Source of the DNA: an uncultured Collinsella sp.
Lineage (GTDB): Bacteria; Actinomycetota; Coriobacteriia; Coriobacteriales; Coriobacteriaceae
Assembly: GCA_937950325.1 (NCBI GenBank)
Contig: CALFDJ010000046.1
Span: 1 to 64,000, forward strand
Reading direction: 5' to 3'
DNA: 64,000 nt
In this document: piece after piece, positions 16,754-25,804 of the stretch
Position numbering within the stretch: the first letter of the stretch is position 1
Layout: each line of letters opens with the position of its first letter
The notes under the pieces: model-generated
The model's input: only the letters and a program-made list of their open reading frames with translations
Told to the model about the DNA's origin: nothing
Database searches by the model: none
Made by a program: the position numbers and the translations under genes

Positions 16754-17956
16754 TTAGGCCTGGAGCCAACGGGCGGTGTTGCGCTCGTCGAGAGCCTTGA
16801 GGGTAGCGGCGGGATCGGCAACCTTTTGCAGGAACATCATGGCTGCGATGGCGTACGGCTTGTAGCTGGCCTCCTTGTACATGCCCACGCGGTGCATGTC
16901 GAAGACGTCGGCGTTGACCTCGCCGTGCTCGCAGGAGACACCGGAGATGTCGGCGGGCAGCGGGTGCATAAAGATGGTGTCCTGGCCGTTGGCAGTCTTC
17001 TCCATGAGCTCGGTCGTGGAGCACCAGTCCTGATGGGTGGCGTTCTGGGCGAGCAGCTCCTTCTCGAGCGCTGCGATGCCGGCGTCGTCGCCCTCGGCGT
17101 ACAGGTTGGTACGCTTCTCCATGGCGGCAAACGGAGCCCAGCTCTTGGGGATCACGATGTCGGCGCCCTCGAAGGCCTCGGCCATGGTGTTGACCTGCTT
17201 AAAGGTGGTACCGGACTCGGCGGCATAGCCCTTGGCGCGCTCGACGACCTCGGGCATGAGGTCGTAGCCCTCGGGGTGAGCAAGGGTGACATCCATGCCA
17301 AAGCGGGGCAGCAGGCTGATCAGCGACTGCGGGCAGGACAGCGGCTTGCCGTAAGAGGGCGAATAGGCCCAGGTGACGGCAACCTTCTTGCCCTTGAGGT
17401 TCTCGAGGCCGCCAAACTCGTTGATGAGGTAGAGCATGTCGGCAGAGGACTGCGTGGGGTGATCGGAGTCGGACTGCAGGGAGATGAGCGTGGGGCGGTG
17501 ATCCAGGACGCCGTCCTCGTAAGCCTGCTGGACAGACTCGGAGACCTCGGCCATGTAGGCGTCGCCCTTGCCGATGTACATGTCGTCGCGGATGCCGATG
17601 ACGTCGGCCATGAAGGAGATCATGGTAGCGGTCTCGCGGACGGTCTCGCCGTGAGCGATCTGGGACTTCTTCTCGTCCAGGTCCTGCAGCTCAAGGCCGA
17701 GCAGGTTGGCGGCCTTAGAGAAGGAGAAGCGCGTACGGGTGGAGTTGTCGCGGAACAGGGAGACGGCCAGGCCCGAGTCGAAGATCTTGGACGAGACGTT
17801 GTTCTCACGCAGCTCGCGCAGGGCGTCGGCGACGATGTAGAGAGCCTTGAGCTCATCGGTGGTCTTGTCCCAGGTGTGCAGGAAGTCGCTGCCGTACATA
17901 CCCTTAAAATCGAGGCCGTTCAGCTGCTCGACGAGCTCGGTAAACTTAGCGTCCAT
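16754..17956 (-). CDS. ygeW: Knotted carbamoyltransferase YgeW
   Basis: The 400-residue protein belongs to the aspartate/ornithine carbamoyltransferase fold, YgeW branch. SLFRDNSTRTRFSF (about 83-96) is the carbamoyl-phosphate loop in its YgeW form (S-T-R-T-R), and HPLPADISGVSCEHGEV matches the family. Its amino-group substrate is not established. The start at 17956 has AGAAAGGA 8 nt upstream; the longer frame to 18142 adds unrelated residues. It precedes arcC and is 201 nt downstream of ygeY. Confidence 0.92.
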   Translation of the reverse strand: MDAKFTELVEQLNGLDFKGMYGSDFLHTWDKTTDELKALYIVADALRELRENNVSSKIFDSGLAVSLFRDNSTRTRFSFSKAANLLGLELQDLDEKKSQIAHGETVRETATMISFMADVIGIRDDMYIGKGDAYMAEVSESVQQAYEDGVLDHRPTLISLQSDSDHPTQSSADMLYLINEFGGLENLKGKKVAVTWAYSPSYGKPLSCPQSLISLLPRFGMDVTLAHPEGYDLMPEVVERAKGYAAESGTTFKQVNTMAEAFEGADIVIPKSWAPFAAMEKRTNLYAEGDDAGIAALEKELLAQNATHQDWCSTTELMEKTANGQDTIFMHPLPADISGVSCEHGEVNADVFDMHRVGMYKEASYKPYAIAAMMFLQKVADPAATLKALDERNTARWLQA

Positions 17957-18157
17957 GAAAATGTCCTTTCTAAAGGTGAAACGATCGCAATGAGTAGATG
18001 TGCTCCGGCATGCGCGTGTGGCTAGAACATGCAGAGCATCATGACGAGGACCCGCCACCGTTGAGGAAGCATGGGAGATAACGACCGCGGGCCCCAAGTC
18101 AACAGGGGGTGCCGGGGACACGAGCGGCCCCCGGCTCAACAAAATCGAGGAATGGGA

Positions 18158-19543
18158 CTAATCAATCTTGTTGTTGGTCAGACCGGCGCGGAACACGGTG
18201 GCATCGCCATCGGCCTTGCTCGGATCGTAGAGGTTCAGGGCAGCCACGTACATGGCGGCAGCGGTGACCAGGTCGTCCTTGTAGGTGACCTCGTTGGGAG
18301 CGTGAGCCTGAGACTCGGCACCCGGGCCAAAGCCCACGCAGGGGATGCCGTAGCGGCCCTGGATGGAAACGCAGTTCGTGGAGAAGGTCCACTTGTCGCA
18401 CAGCGGGCGACCGGTGCGCTTGTCCATGCTGGGCTCGCAGCCGATGCGCTCGTCACCAAACATGGCCTTGTGGGCGTCGACGAGGGCCTTGACGTGCGGA
18501 GCGGTCTCCTTGTTGATCCACGTGGGGAAGTAAGCCTCGGTCTCGTAGACCTCGCCGGTCCAGGACGGACGGTCGTACATGTACATGGAGACCTTCACGT
18601 CGTCGCCGTACTTCTTGGCTGCCGGCAGGTTACGGATCTCGTCCAGGCAGGACTCCCAGGTCTCGCCGGCGGTCATGCGACGGTCGATGGAGATGGCGCA
18701 GGAGTCAGCGACAGCGCAGCGGCTGGGGCTGGTGTAGAAGATCTGGCTGACGGTGCAGGTGCCGCGGCCCAGGAAGCGGGCATCCTCGTAGTGCTCGGGG
18801 TTGTACTTGGGGTCGAGCATCTTGACGAGACCCTTGATGTCGGTCGACTCGTCGCAGCCGTTGTTGTTGAGGGCGCGGACGTCGGCGATGATGTCGGCCA
18901 TCTTGTAAATGGCGTTGTCGCCGCGGTCGGGAGCGGAGCCGTGGCAGGAGGTGCCGTGAACGTCGACGCGGATCTCCATGCGGCCGCGGTGACCGCGGTA
19001 GATGCCGCCGTCGGTGGGCTCGGTGGAAATGACGAACTCGGGCTTAATGCCGTCCTTGTTGTAGATGTACTGCCAGCACATGCCGTCGCAGTCCTCTTCC
19101 TGGACGGTGCCGACGACCATGATCTTGTAGCCCTCGGGGATGAGGCCCATGTCCTTCATCATCTTGGCAGCGTAGGTAGCAGAAGCCATGCCGCCCTCCT
19201 GGTCGGAGCCGCCGCGGCCGTAGATGATCTCGTCGGTCTCGTAGCCCTCATAGGGATCGGCATCCCAGTTCTCGATGTTGCCGATGCCGACGGTGTCGAT
19301 GTGGGAGTCGATGGCGATGATCTTGTCGCCCTCGCCCATAAAGCCCATGACGTTGCCCAGACCGTCGACCTTGACCTCGTCATAGCCAAGGCTCTCCATC
19401 TCGGCCTTGATGCAAGCGACAACCTCACCCTCCTCGCAGGACTCAGAGGGATGGCTGATCATAGCGCGCAGGAAGCGAGTCATATCAGCACGATGGGACT
19501 CAGCAGCAGCCTTGATAGCGTCGAAATCGAGTTCTTTAGCCAT
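18158..19543 (-). CDS. ygeY: YgeY-family selenium metabolism-linked M20 hydrolase
   Basis: The 461-residue metallopeptidase-fold protein has the M20 metal ligands AIDSHIDTVG (His-Asp), GRGGSDQEGG (Asp), VQEEDCDG (Glu-Glu) and a late His in ESQAHAPNE. YgeY proteins occur with selenium-dependent hydroxylases and are thought to cleave an acylated or carbamoylated amino acid, such as one giving 2,3-diaminopropionate for YgeX. It is 74 nt downstream of ygeX. Confidence 0.92.
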   Translation of the reverse strand: MAKELDFDAIKAAAESHRADMTRFLRAMISHPSESCEEGEVVACIKAEMESLGYDEVKVDGLGNVMGFMGEGDKIIAIDSHIDTVGIGNIENWDADPYEGYETDEIIYGRGGSDQEGGMASATYAAKMMKDMGLIPEGYKIMVVGTVQEEDCDGMCWQYIYNKDGIKPEFVISTEPTDGGIYRGHRGRMEIRVDVHGTSCHGSAPDRGDNAIYKMADIIADVRALNNNGCDESTDIKGLVKMLDPKYNPEHYEDARFLGRGTCTVSQIFYTSPSRCAVADSCAISIDRRMTAGETWESCLDEIRNLPAAKKYGDDVKVSMYMYDRPSWTGEVYETEAYFPTWINKETAPHVKALVDAHKAMFGDERIGCEPSMDKRTGRPLCDKWTFSTNCVSIQGRYGIPCVGFGPGAESQAHAPNEVTYKDDLVTAAAMYVAALNLYDPSKADGDATVFRAGLTNNKID

Positions 19544-19617
19544 TGTTCATAACCTTTCAAACTAAGGAATCTACCTGTGAGGTGGCGGAGCGATACCTAT
19601 TTACTCCGCCCCAACGA

Positions 19618-20832
19618 TTAGCAAGTGGGGTATTCGCCTTCCCAGACGATGCGACGGTACTGATCCGGATCGGTGTCACCTTCCGTGGAGAAGCAGAGCA
19701 CGGAGCTCGTCTTATCCAGGCCGATGAGCTCTTTGAGCTCGGCGTACTCAGGATCGAGCATGAGGGTCTCGACCAGGCCAGTGGTCACCGCGCCGGACTC
19801 GCCGGAGATGACGCGCGGGTCGCCCTTCTCGGGAGCGCCCAGGGTGCGCATGCCGCGAGCGGTGACCCAGTCGGGGCAGGACACGAAGGCGGTGGCGTGG
19901 TTGCGCAGGATATCCCAGCCCAGAATGTTGGGCTCGCCGCAGCACAGACCGGCCATGATGGAGGGCATGTCACCGTCCACGATGCGCGGATCGCCGTCGC
20001 CGGCGGCAGCGCCCTTGTACAGGCAGGCAGCAGGCGCGCACTCAACCACGACGAAGGTGGGCGGGTTATCGGGATACAGGTTGGTGAAGTAGCCCACCAC
20101 GGCGCCGGCGAGCGAACCCACGCCAGCCTGGACAAACACGTGCGTCGGGCGGTTGATGGCCATCTCGCGCAGCTGCTCGGCAGCCTCGGAAGCCATGGTG
20201 CCGTAACCCTCCATGATCCAGGACGGGATCTTCTCGTAGCCCTCCCAGGCGGTGTCCTGAACGATGACGCCACGCTCGCAGGCGTCAGCCTCGGCGGCAG
20301 CCATGCGCACGCACTCGTCGTAGTTGACCTCTTCGATGGTCACCGTGGCGCCCTCGGCGGCGATGTTATCGAAGCGGGGCTTGGTGGAACCCCTGGGCAT
20401 GTGCACGACGGCCTTCTGGCCCAGCTTGTTGGCAGCCCATGCCACGCCGCGGCCATGGTTGCCGTCGGTGGCGGTAAAGAAGGTGGCCTGGCCAAAGTCC
20501 TTGGCAAGCTGATCGGAGGTCAGGTAGTCGAAGGTGCACTCGGCAACGTCCTTGCCGGTCTCGTCGGCAATGTAGTTGGCCATGGCAAACGATCCGCCCA
20601 GAACCTTAAAGGCGTTGAGGCCAAAGCGATAGCTCTCGTCCTTAACGCACAGGTTGGACAGACCCAAGCGCGCAGCCTGACCGTCCAGGCGGGCAAGCGG
20701 GGTGACGGTATATTGAGGGAACGACTGGTGGAAGGCGCGGGCCTTCTTCACGTGGTCGAGGCTCATGATTCCCAAGTGCTTGTCATCGCTCTTGGGCATC
20801 GTGTTGCCCGCCCACTGGATCTTATCGGCCAT
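19618..20832 (-). CDS. ygeX: Diaminopropionate ammonia-lyase
   Basis: The 404-residue PLP enzyme converts 2,3-diaminopropionate to pyruvate and two ammonia. The PLP lysine lies in NAFKVLGGSFAMANY (about 70-84), and ATDGNHGRGVAWAA (about 117) is the phosphate/substrate loop of the fold-type II family. The C-terminal GESGAVTTGLVETL is also conserved. It is the first gene of the ygeX-ygeY-ygeW-arcC run and faces a divergent regulator with two operator-like palindromes between them. Confidence 0.94.
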   Translation of the reverse strand: MADKIQWAGNTMPKSDDKHLGIMSLDHVKKARAFHQSFPQYTVTPLARLDGQAARLGLSNLCVKDESYRFGLNAFKVLGGSFAMANYIADETGKDVAECTFDYLTSDQLAKDFGQATFFTATDGNHGRGVAWAANKLGQKAVVHMPRGSTKPRFDNIAAEGATVTIEEVNYDECVRMAAAEADACERGVIVQDTAWEGYEKIPSWIMEGYGTMASEAAEQLREMAINRPTHVFVQAGVGSLAGAVVGYFTNLYPDNPPTFVVVECAPAACLYKGAAAGDGDPRIVDGDMPSIMAGLCCGEPNILGWDILRNHATAFVSCPDWVTARGMRTLGAPEKGDPRVISGESGAVTTGLVETLMLDPEYAELKELIGLDKTSSVLCFSTEGDTDPDQYRRIVWEGEYPTC

Positions 20833-20924
20833 ACGGTGAACTCCTTAAGTCCTCTCTTGCCGGCCCCCGCATACGCGTTTCAGCCCATTCCCATTCATGC
20901 GACTGAACTTTTATGTGGATGCCA

Positions 20925-20990
20925 AACAAAAAGTTTGTTAGCACTGTTCTATCACACTTTTTGATTAGCAAACCTAACAAATTGTTTGTT
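20925..20990. promoter_or_regulatory. Paired palindromic operators AACAAA-N3-TTTGTT
   Basis: Two 15-bp palindromes, AACAAAAAGTTTGTT (20925-20939) and AACAAATTGTTTGTT (20976-20990), have identical half-sites and variable centres, 51 bp apart centre to centre (about five helical turns). They lie in the A+T-rich gap between ygeX and the divergent PAS/HTH gene, so they are likely binding sites for that regulator. Confidence 0.7.
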
Positions 20991-21109
20991 GCCGTAATCG
21001 GTACTTTTTCGCCGCCGAACGGTCATGAATTGCCTTGTTGATGGATTTGTTTGCGAACAGATGTGGTTTATGGCAAAGTGTGCCCAAACTAATTTTTAGG
21101 AAGGCACCC

Positions 21110-21763
21110 ATGACCCCCGCACAGATTGAGTTTTACAAGCGCCTCGCACACGGCCTGGCGCTCCAATTTGGCCCCAACTGCGAAGTCGTCGTCCACGATC
21201 TGGAGACCGAGGACGTGGACCACTCCATCGTAGTGATCGAAAACGGCCACGTCAGCGGGCGCAAACTGGGTGACGGCCCCAGCCATATTGTGTTTGAGTC
21301 CATGCACGAGGGCAGCACCGACGTACACGACCGCGAGCCGTACCTCACTAAAACCACCGATGGCAAGCTGCTCAAGTCCTCGACCATCTTTATCCGCAAC
21401 GACGAAGGCAAGCCCGTCGGCATTTTGGGCATCAACTTTGACATTACGCTTATGAAGGCTTTTGAGCGTTCGCTCGACGCCTTTACCGGCACCGGCGGCA
21501 CGGGCTATACCGAGCCCGAGCCCATTACCAAGAACATCGGCGACCTGCTCGAGGACCTGCTGCACGAGTGCGAGCAGTTTGTGGGCAAGCCCGCGGCACT
21601 CATGACCAAAGACGAGCGCATTCGTGCCATTGGCTACCTCGACCGTCGCGGCGCCTTCCTAATTTCCAAGTCGAGCGAGCGCGCCTGCGAGTTTTTTGGC
21701 ATCTCCAAGTACAGCTTCTATAGCTACCTCAATGAGGCCAAGGCGGCGGCCGGCGACAAGTAG
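21110..21763 (+). CDS. PAS/HTH transcriptional regulator (YheO/DauR type)
   Basis: The 217-residue protein has an N-terminal YheO-like PAS domain (about 1-120: LQFGPNCEVVVHDLE, SSTIFIRNDEGKPVGILGIN) and a C-terminal DauR-type HTH (about 160-210: LDRRGAFLISKSSERACEFF, SKYSFYSYLNEAK). Such regulators control amino-acid or purine catabolic genes. The ATG at 21110 is preceded by AGGAAGG. It is divergent from ygeX and has a paralogue at 45139-45795, each next to one half of the purine cluster. Confidence 0.88.
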   Translation: MTPAQIEFYKRLAHGLALQFGPNCEVVVHDLETEDVDHSIVVIENGHVSGRKLGDGPSHIVFESMHEGSTDVHDREPYLTKTTDGKLLKSSTIFIRNDEGKPVGILGINFDITLMKAFERSLDAFTGTGGTGYTEPEPITKNIGDLLEDLLHECEQFVGKPAALMTKDERIRAIGYLDRRGAFLISKSSERACEFFGISKYSFYSYLNEAKAAAGDK

Positions 21764-21886
21764 GCACTCGCCTGGATTGCCCCTCCCCTTTTGGGTGCGA
21801 GTTCTGGAAAGCACGAATCCAAGACCGGGCCGCTTGGGAAGTTCCATATAATCGATGTCATTAGTATTTCGAAAGGATGGAACAGA

Positions 21887-22873
21887 ATGGCGTTGAGCAA
21901 GGCATCATGCACCGGTCGCGGATTGATTCCGGCAATTGGTGGACATGTGCACCGCATGTTCGATGAGGGTGAAGACGACCTGTTTTCGCTAAGCCTTGAC
22001 GACGTGATGGATGATCGCCCGTGGACCGCCGACGAACTCATGGGCGGCGGGGCTCGCCCGTCAAGCCCCGATCCCACACTTGCGCCTAAGCCCGCATCTG
22101 CGCCGACTCCTGCGCAGTCGCCTGTTTCGACGCCCGCGCCTACGCCCGCACCCACTTCGGCGCCCACGCCCGCTCCCCGCCCCGCAAGCGACCCGTCCGA
22201 GACGGCGGCATTTCTCGCTGCAGCGACGCAGGGCAAATCGGCCGACAGCACCGTTATGTACAGCGCCCAGCAGTTGCCTGTTCCTGCGGCACGCAAGCCT
22301 CCGGTCGCAAGGCTCGATGAGCCCGTTGCCCATCAGGTTGCTTACGATTCCTGGGCTGCAGCCGATCTGGATGAGACCTCTACCGGCATGCCGGCGCTCG
22401 ACGTTCCAGTTAATCCGCTTTTTGCCGCCAACACGAGCGCCGCGGACTATGAGGGCGGTGCGGCATATTCCGATTATTCCGATGGCTATGCTGGCACCGG
22501 TCGCATCGAGACCGAGGATTATGGCACCGCATCGAGCGATTATCTCAACGATCCGTACGCTGCCACGCCTGCACCGGAATATGACCCGGAGGCCGCGTCC
22601 GCACCGGCGTATACCAAAAGCACGGGCGAAGAGCGCTTCGCCGATTATTACGCCGAGGAAAAGGCGCTGCGTTTCTCGGAATTTCCGCAGGCAGTCAAGG
22701 TTGCCTTTATCGCCATTGTCATTGCCCTGCTCGGCGCCATTGCGTTTGAGGGATTCCAGCTGTTCCGCGGCCCCACCGCGTCCGAATCGGCAACGCAGCA
22801 AAAAGAGGACGACAACCAGTACCTGGACATCAACACCCTCAAGGGCGACCCCATCGACAGGAACGACGAGTAA
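21887..22873 (+). CDS. Single-pass membrane protein with Pro/Ala-rich cytoplasmic region, unknown function
   Basis: The 328-residue product is not recognised as a known family. Residues about 60-105 are a Pro/Ala/Thr-rich low-complexity stretch of repeated A-P-T-P units. Residues 105-250 are acidic with many Asp and Tyr. One clear transmembrane helix (AVKVAFIAIVIALLGAIAF) lies near 277-295, followed by about 35 polar residues. No signal peptide is seen, so the long N-terminus is probably cytoplasmic. The start has GAAAGGATGG upstream. A strong terminator follows. Confidence 0.75.
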   Translation: MALSKASCTGRGLIPAIGGHVHRMFDEGEDDLFSLSLDDVMDDRPWTADELMGGGARPSSPDPTLAPKPASAPTPAQSPVSTPAPTPAPTSAPTPAPRPASDPSETAAFLAAATQGKSADSTVMYSAQQLPVPAARKPPVARLDEPVAHQVAYDSWAAADLDETSTGMPALDVPVNPLFAANTSAADYEGGAAYSDYSDGYAGTGRIETEDYGTASSDYLNDPYAATPAPEYDPEAASAPAYTKSTGEERFADYYAEEKALRFSEFPQAVKVAFIAIVIALLGAIAFEGFQLFRGPTASESATQQKEDDNQYLDINTLKGDPIDRNDE

Positions 22874-22902
22874 CAGATGCCGAAAACTGAGGGTCGTAGA
22901 CC

Positions 22903-22945
22903 AAATCAACCCCGTGCGCTCATTGCCGCACGGGGTTGATTTTTG
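22903..22945 (+). terminator. Rho-independent terminator
   Basis: The stem AATCAACCCCGTGCG with its inverted partner CGCACGGGGTTGATT encloses a short loop and is followed by TTTT on the plus strand. It lies 30 nt after the Pro-rich membrane protein gene. Confidence 0.88.
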
Positions 22946-23090
22946 TCCGCGCGCGCTGATAGACTCCATCGTGCCCGCAAGGAGCGGGCGCGTTTTATCC
23001 AGAGTCGGGGTAGAGAGTTGGCTCCACGATCCCGACGCCAACCGGCCAAGAGGCACGGTGGCCCTGCCAACATCGATGAAAGGAGTCCGT

Positions 23091-23513
23091 ATGAACAATT
23101 TCTCTGTGCGCAGCGAGCGCAACTTCCACAACCTGGCAGCCAAGCCAAAACGAATGCATCTTCTGGACAAGCCGAACGGCTACGCCTCGGCCATGGTCAA
23201 GAGCAGTCTCTCCCACCAGATGCGCTTCACGGTGCAAAAGCTCGAGAAAGAGTTCTGCGTTGCCGGCGACCCGCATGTGTTGCAGATCAAACTGTCCGGA
23301 GACGATTCGCGTGAGCCGTCTAGCTGGGAGCGGTTTGCCGATGGCGCGTGCGTTGCGGGCGGGTCGGGCATCTTTGCCCGCGAGTGCTTCTGCGAGGGCG
23401 CCGAGGTATTCCTGGATCTGTGCCGCGACGCCGTACGCGCGGCCGAGCTGCACCAGTGGAGTCAGAGGGAGTACGAGCTGTTGAGCGCCGCGCGTGGGGT
23501 TGCGGGGATGTAG
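23091..23513 (+). CDS. Conserved-looking hypothetical protein, 140 aa
   Basis: The frame starts with an ATG at 23091 preceded by AAAGGAG at 6-7 nt. The product (MNNFSVRSERNFHNLAAKPK...) is basic at the N-terminus and then mixed, with three cysteines and no membrane segment. The middle (residues 40-75) alternates like a small beta-alpha domain. I do not recognise the family. It stands alone between two hairpins. Confidence 0.6.
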   Translation: MNNFSVRSERNFHNLAAKPKRMHLLDKPNGYASAMVKSSLSHQMRFTVQKLEKEFCVAGDPHVLQIKLSGDDSREPSSWERFADGACVAGGSGIFARECFCEGAEVFLDLCRDAVRAAELHQWSQREYELLSAARGVAGM

Positions 23514-23752
23514 GCAGACGCAGGCGGCGTGCAGCCGTTGCACGCCGCCGCTCAGGCCACGCGATGTCAAAAGACTGACACTTGTGTATGCCTTTTGACA
23601 GTCCGAAAGCGCTAGCGAAGTTCATTGATGCCGCGGCTAGATGCGCAGCAGTAAAGAGATGCTGAATACAAATCGCACCCATCTCCAATGGATCCAACAC
23701 GTCAAAATAAGCACAGATACCCGAGTGCTTATGCTACATGGAAGCACAGAGA

Positions 23753-23791
23753 GGCCCGCGTTCCGAACCACCACAGCTCGGAACGCGGGCC
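23753..23791. terminator. Strong hairpin between convergent transcription units
   Basis: A 14-bp perfect stem (GGCCCGCGTTCCGA with its complement) around an 11-nt loop lies 8 nt after the stop of the minus-strand 549-aa gene. There is no T-run on either side, so it may be a processing or stability hairpin. The rest of 23514-23752 shows only a short inverted repeat of GTCAAAAG near 23567 and no gene. Confidence 0.55.
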
Positions 23792-23798
23792 CCAGCAA

Positions 23799-25448
23799 CT
23801 AATTCTTTTCGGATAATCCCAATCCAGTAATCTCCTGATAGCGCCGCTTCAACGTATACGCATCGGGAAGCCTAGAGATCCTCTGATGAATCAACTCATT
23901 AAAATCCGCCAGATTTCCGATTACGACATCGATGCCGCCAGCAGCGTTGAGCAAATCGACGTACGTCATAAAGCGAAACTCGAACGGAATGCCCTCGATT
24001 TCCTTTGTGCATCCATCATGAAAGTCAATCAGTCTCGAAACGTCATGGGCAACGTACGTGACTCTAACGGTCATGTCGTAGGGTTCGTTGCGCAACTTCG
24101 CCTCGTGCTCGTGGTAGCGCACAGTTTCATGCAGGGAGTTAATGTGCGCCTGAATGTACTCATCCCGCAGACCGCCACCGTGTGCCTCATAGGCCTCGAT
24201 ATGTGCACGATTTGAAAGGTCCAAGTATTCAACATCGCCATATTTGCGCCCCGAAGCGTTCGTCTCGTTCACGGAAGAGCCGAGACCCCTTGCGAACCAG
24301 CCCTCTTCCGGATGAATGCAGCGGGTAAGGAAATCTACCAGCCTCTGATCGAGAACGCCCTTGGTTAAACTGTTTGAGATCCCCACGCGCTTGACAAAAG
24401 CCTTGATGGAATCGACGCCGATCGGCTCCAAAGGCGTCTTCGTTTGACGAGAATCGGCAATGAGAATCAAATAACAACGAATAATGTGAGCAACGCGTCT
24501 TCTCGTCGTGTAGGGCAACTCTGCCAGAATGCTAAAGACATCGGCAAGCAGAATCGAGCCGTTCCCAGTCTGCCGGGAGAGTTTCGTTTCGGCCCATGCT
24601 TCGTCAAGTGAATAGACGGACTTGGCGTTGTTGAGGTATGGATTCTCCTGAGTGGGATGATACATGGAGTTCCAAAGCGCCTTTACATTGCTCGAACGGG
24701 GCGTGCATTCGTAAATCGCCCTGCCGGGGAATCTGTCAACCATCTCAAGCGTAAGCAACTCAAAGTAGAGCATAAACTGGTACGGCTCAAAAGGAATGAG
24801 GCCCAAGTCGATAACATCGTCGGCAAGCGTATCGCATCTCGAGAACGATCCGAGAAGGCCTCGGAAAGTTTCTCCAGCGACGTCAGGTTCGATATCACCA
24901 AACAGGGCGGCGACGTCTGAAACGTCAGTTTCATGTATTCCGGCTATCCTCTCAGAGCCGAAGGGCGGGTCAATACCGATAGAACTGATTACAGCATTGA
25001 TGGCGTCGAAAGTTGCGGCAGGAACGTTAAGAATGCCTCTAATCCTATCGAGACCGAGGTGTTGCTCCACGACAAGGGTACGAATGAGCGGAGCACAGCC
25101 AATCAAAGCGATTGCATGACTCCTTGCCATGAACTGCTTCTCCTCGAGTTTTTCTTCGAGCTTGAAGTAGCCGTTCGCGAGCTCTTCCATTCCATGGTCG
25201 ACGCCAACCGCGGCGCTAATGACGTCCTTCAATTCCTTTGAGGGACTATCGTAGTTCTCAAGCCAAAAGCTCCACATCTCGCCGAAGCGATCGGAGATCT
25301 CTTCGGCGGGAATCCTGGATTCCTCAGGGCCGTTCTCGTAATAGTCCGCAACCTGAATCGCGGCGCTTTCCATCGAGTTCGGATCTATAGGCAGGGACGC
25401 CGCCAGAAGCGCTTCGCATATTTCAGAAATGTTTGCACTGCTACTCAT
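23799..25448 (-). CDS. Unknown 549-aa protein, candidate restriction component
   Basis: I do not recognise this protein by sequence. It is mostly helical and soluble, with no signal peptide or P-loop. Residues 400-430 (YGDVEYLD..., HIEAYEAHGGGLRDEY) loosely resemble the acidic core of PD-(D/E)XK nucleases, but the expected lysine is not evident. Context is the main clue: it overlaps an HTH controller by 8 nt and lies divergently opposite a C5 DNA methyltransferase, with a perfect palindrome between, the layout of a controlled restriction-modification system. It could be the endonuclease or another phage-defence effector. Confidence 0.55.
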   Translation of the reverse strand: MSSSANISEICEALLAASLPIDPNSMESAAIQVADYYENGPEESRIPAEEISDRFGEMWSFWLENYDSPSKELKDVISAAVGVDHGMEELANGYFKLEEKLEEKQFMARSHAIALIGCAPLIRTLVVEQHLGLDRIRGILNVPAATFDAINAVISSIGIDPPFGSERIAGIHETDVSDVAALFGDIEPDVAGETFRGLLGSFSRCDTLADDVIDLGLIPFEPYQFMLYFELLTLEMVDRFPGRAIYECTPRSSNVKALWNSMYHPTQENPYLNNAKSVYSLDEAWAETKLSRQTGNGSILLADVFSILAELPYTTRRRVAHIIRCYLILIADSRQTKTPLEPIGVDSIKAFVKRVGISNSLTKGVLDQRLVDFLTRCIHPEEGWFARGLGSSVNETNASGRKYGDVEYLDLSNRAHIEAYEAHGGGLRDEYIQAHINSLHETVRYHEHEAKLRNEPYDMTVRVTYVAHDVSRLIDFHDGCTKEIEGIPFEFRFMTYVDLLNAAGGIDVVIGNLADFNELIHQRISRLPDAYTLKRRYQEITGLGLSEKN

Positions 25449-25704
25449 TTACACGCTCCCATAAAGGTTGAGGCTCATAAGCGATAAGGCCATCAAGATC
25501 GTCGCTTACCGCACTGAAGGTTAATCCGCAGGCACAAAGCACTTGAGAAAGCTCAGAGACAGTTATGCGCTTGGAGCCGCTTTCCAGTTTCGAAATCGAC
25601 GCTTGCTGGCATCCCGTTGCCTCAGCGAGCGCCGCCTGTGACATCCCGGAGCGTCTCCGCCATTTAGCGATAAGTCTCCCGAGAGAAAGATTGAAGTCTT
25701 CCAT
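25441..25704 (-). CDS. XRE-type HTH controller protein
   Basis: The 87-residue protein is an HTH_3 (Cro/C1) domain: LGRLIAKWRRRSGMSQAALA, then CQQASISKLESGSKRITVSE. I chose the ATG at 25704, preceded by AAGGGGG; the longer frame adds 15 poor residues. It overlaps the start of the 549-aa gene, so the two are co-translated. Size and position fit a C protein that delays restriction until DNA is methylated. Confidence 0.82.
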   Translation of the reverse strand: MEDFNLSLGRLIAKWRRRSGMSQAALAEATGCQQASISKLESGSKRITVSELSQVLCACGLTFSAVSDDLDGLIAYEPQPLWERVNE

Positions 25705-25754
25705 AAACGCCCCCTTCCGGCAGCAACCCATGCTTGTATATGATATCATCTCAT

Positions 25755-25781
25755 GAGCTCATTCCATATTGGAATGAGCTC
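25755..25781. promoter_or_regulatory. Perfect 11-bp inverted-repeat operator (GAGCTCATTCC-N5-GGAATGAGCTC)
   Basis: The palindrome lies between the divergent HTH-controller and methyltransferase genes, 24 nt before the methyltransferase ATG. It is the expected place for a controller-protein box that coordinates the two sides. The flanking DNA is A+T-rich. Confidence 0.75.
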
Positions 25782-25804
25782 TACTATTCAGGAGGATTGC
25801 TTTA

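Noticed and set aside
22061..23170. A minus-strand 369-aa ORF over the Pro-rich membrane protein gene
   Set aside because: It is a shadow composed of Arg/Cys/Gly runs; the plus strand has a good ribosome-binding site, membrane segment and terminator.
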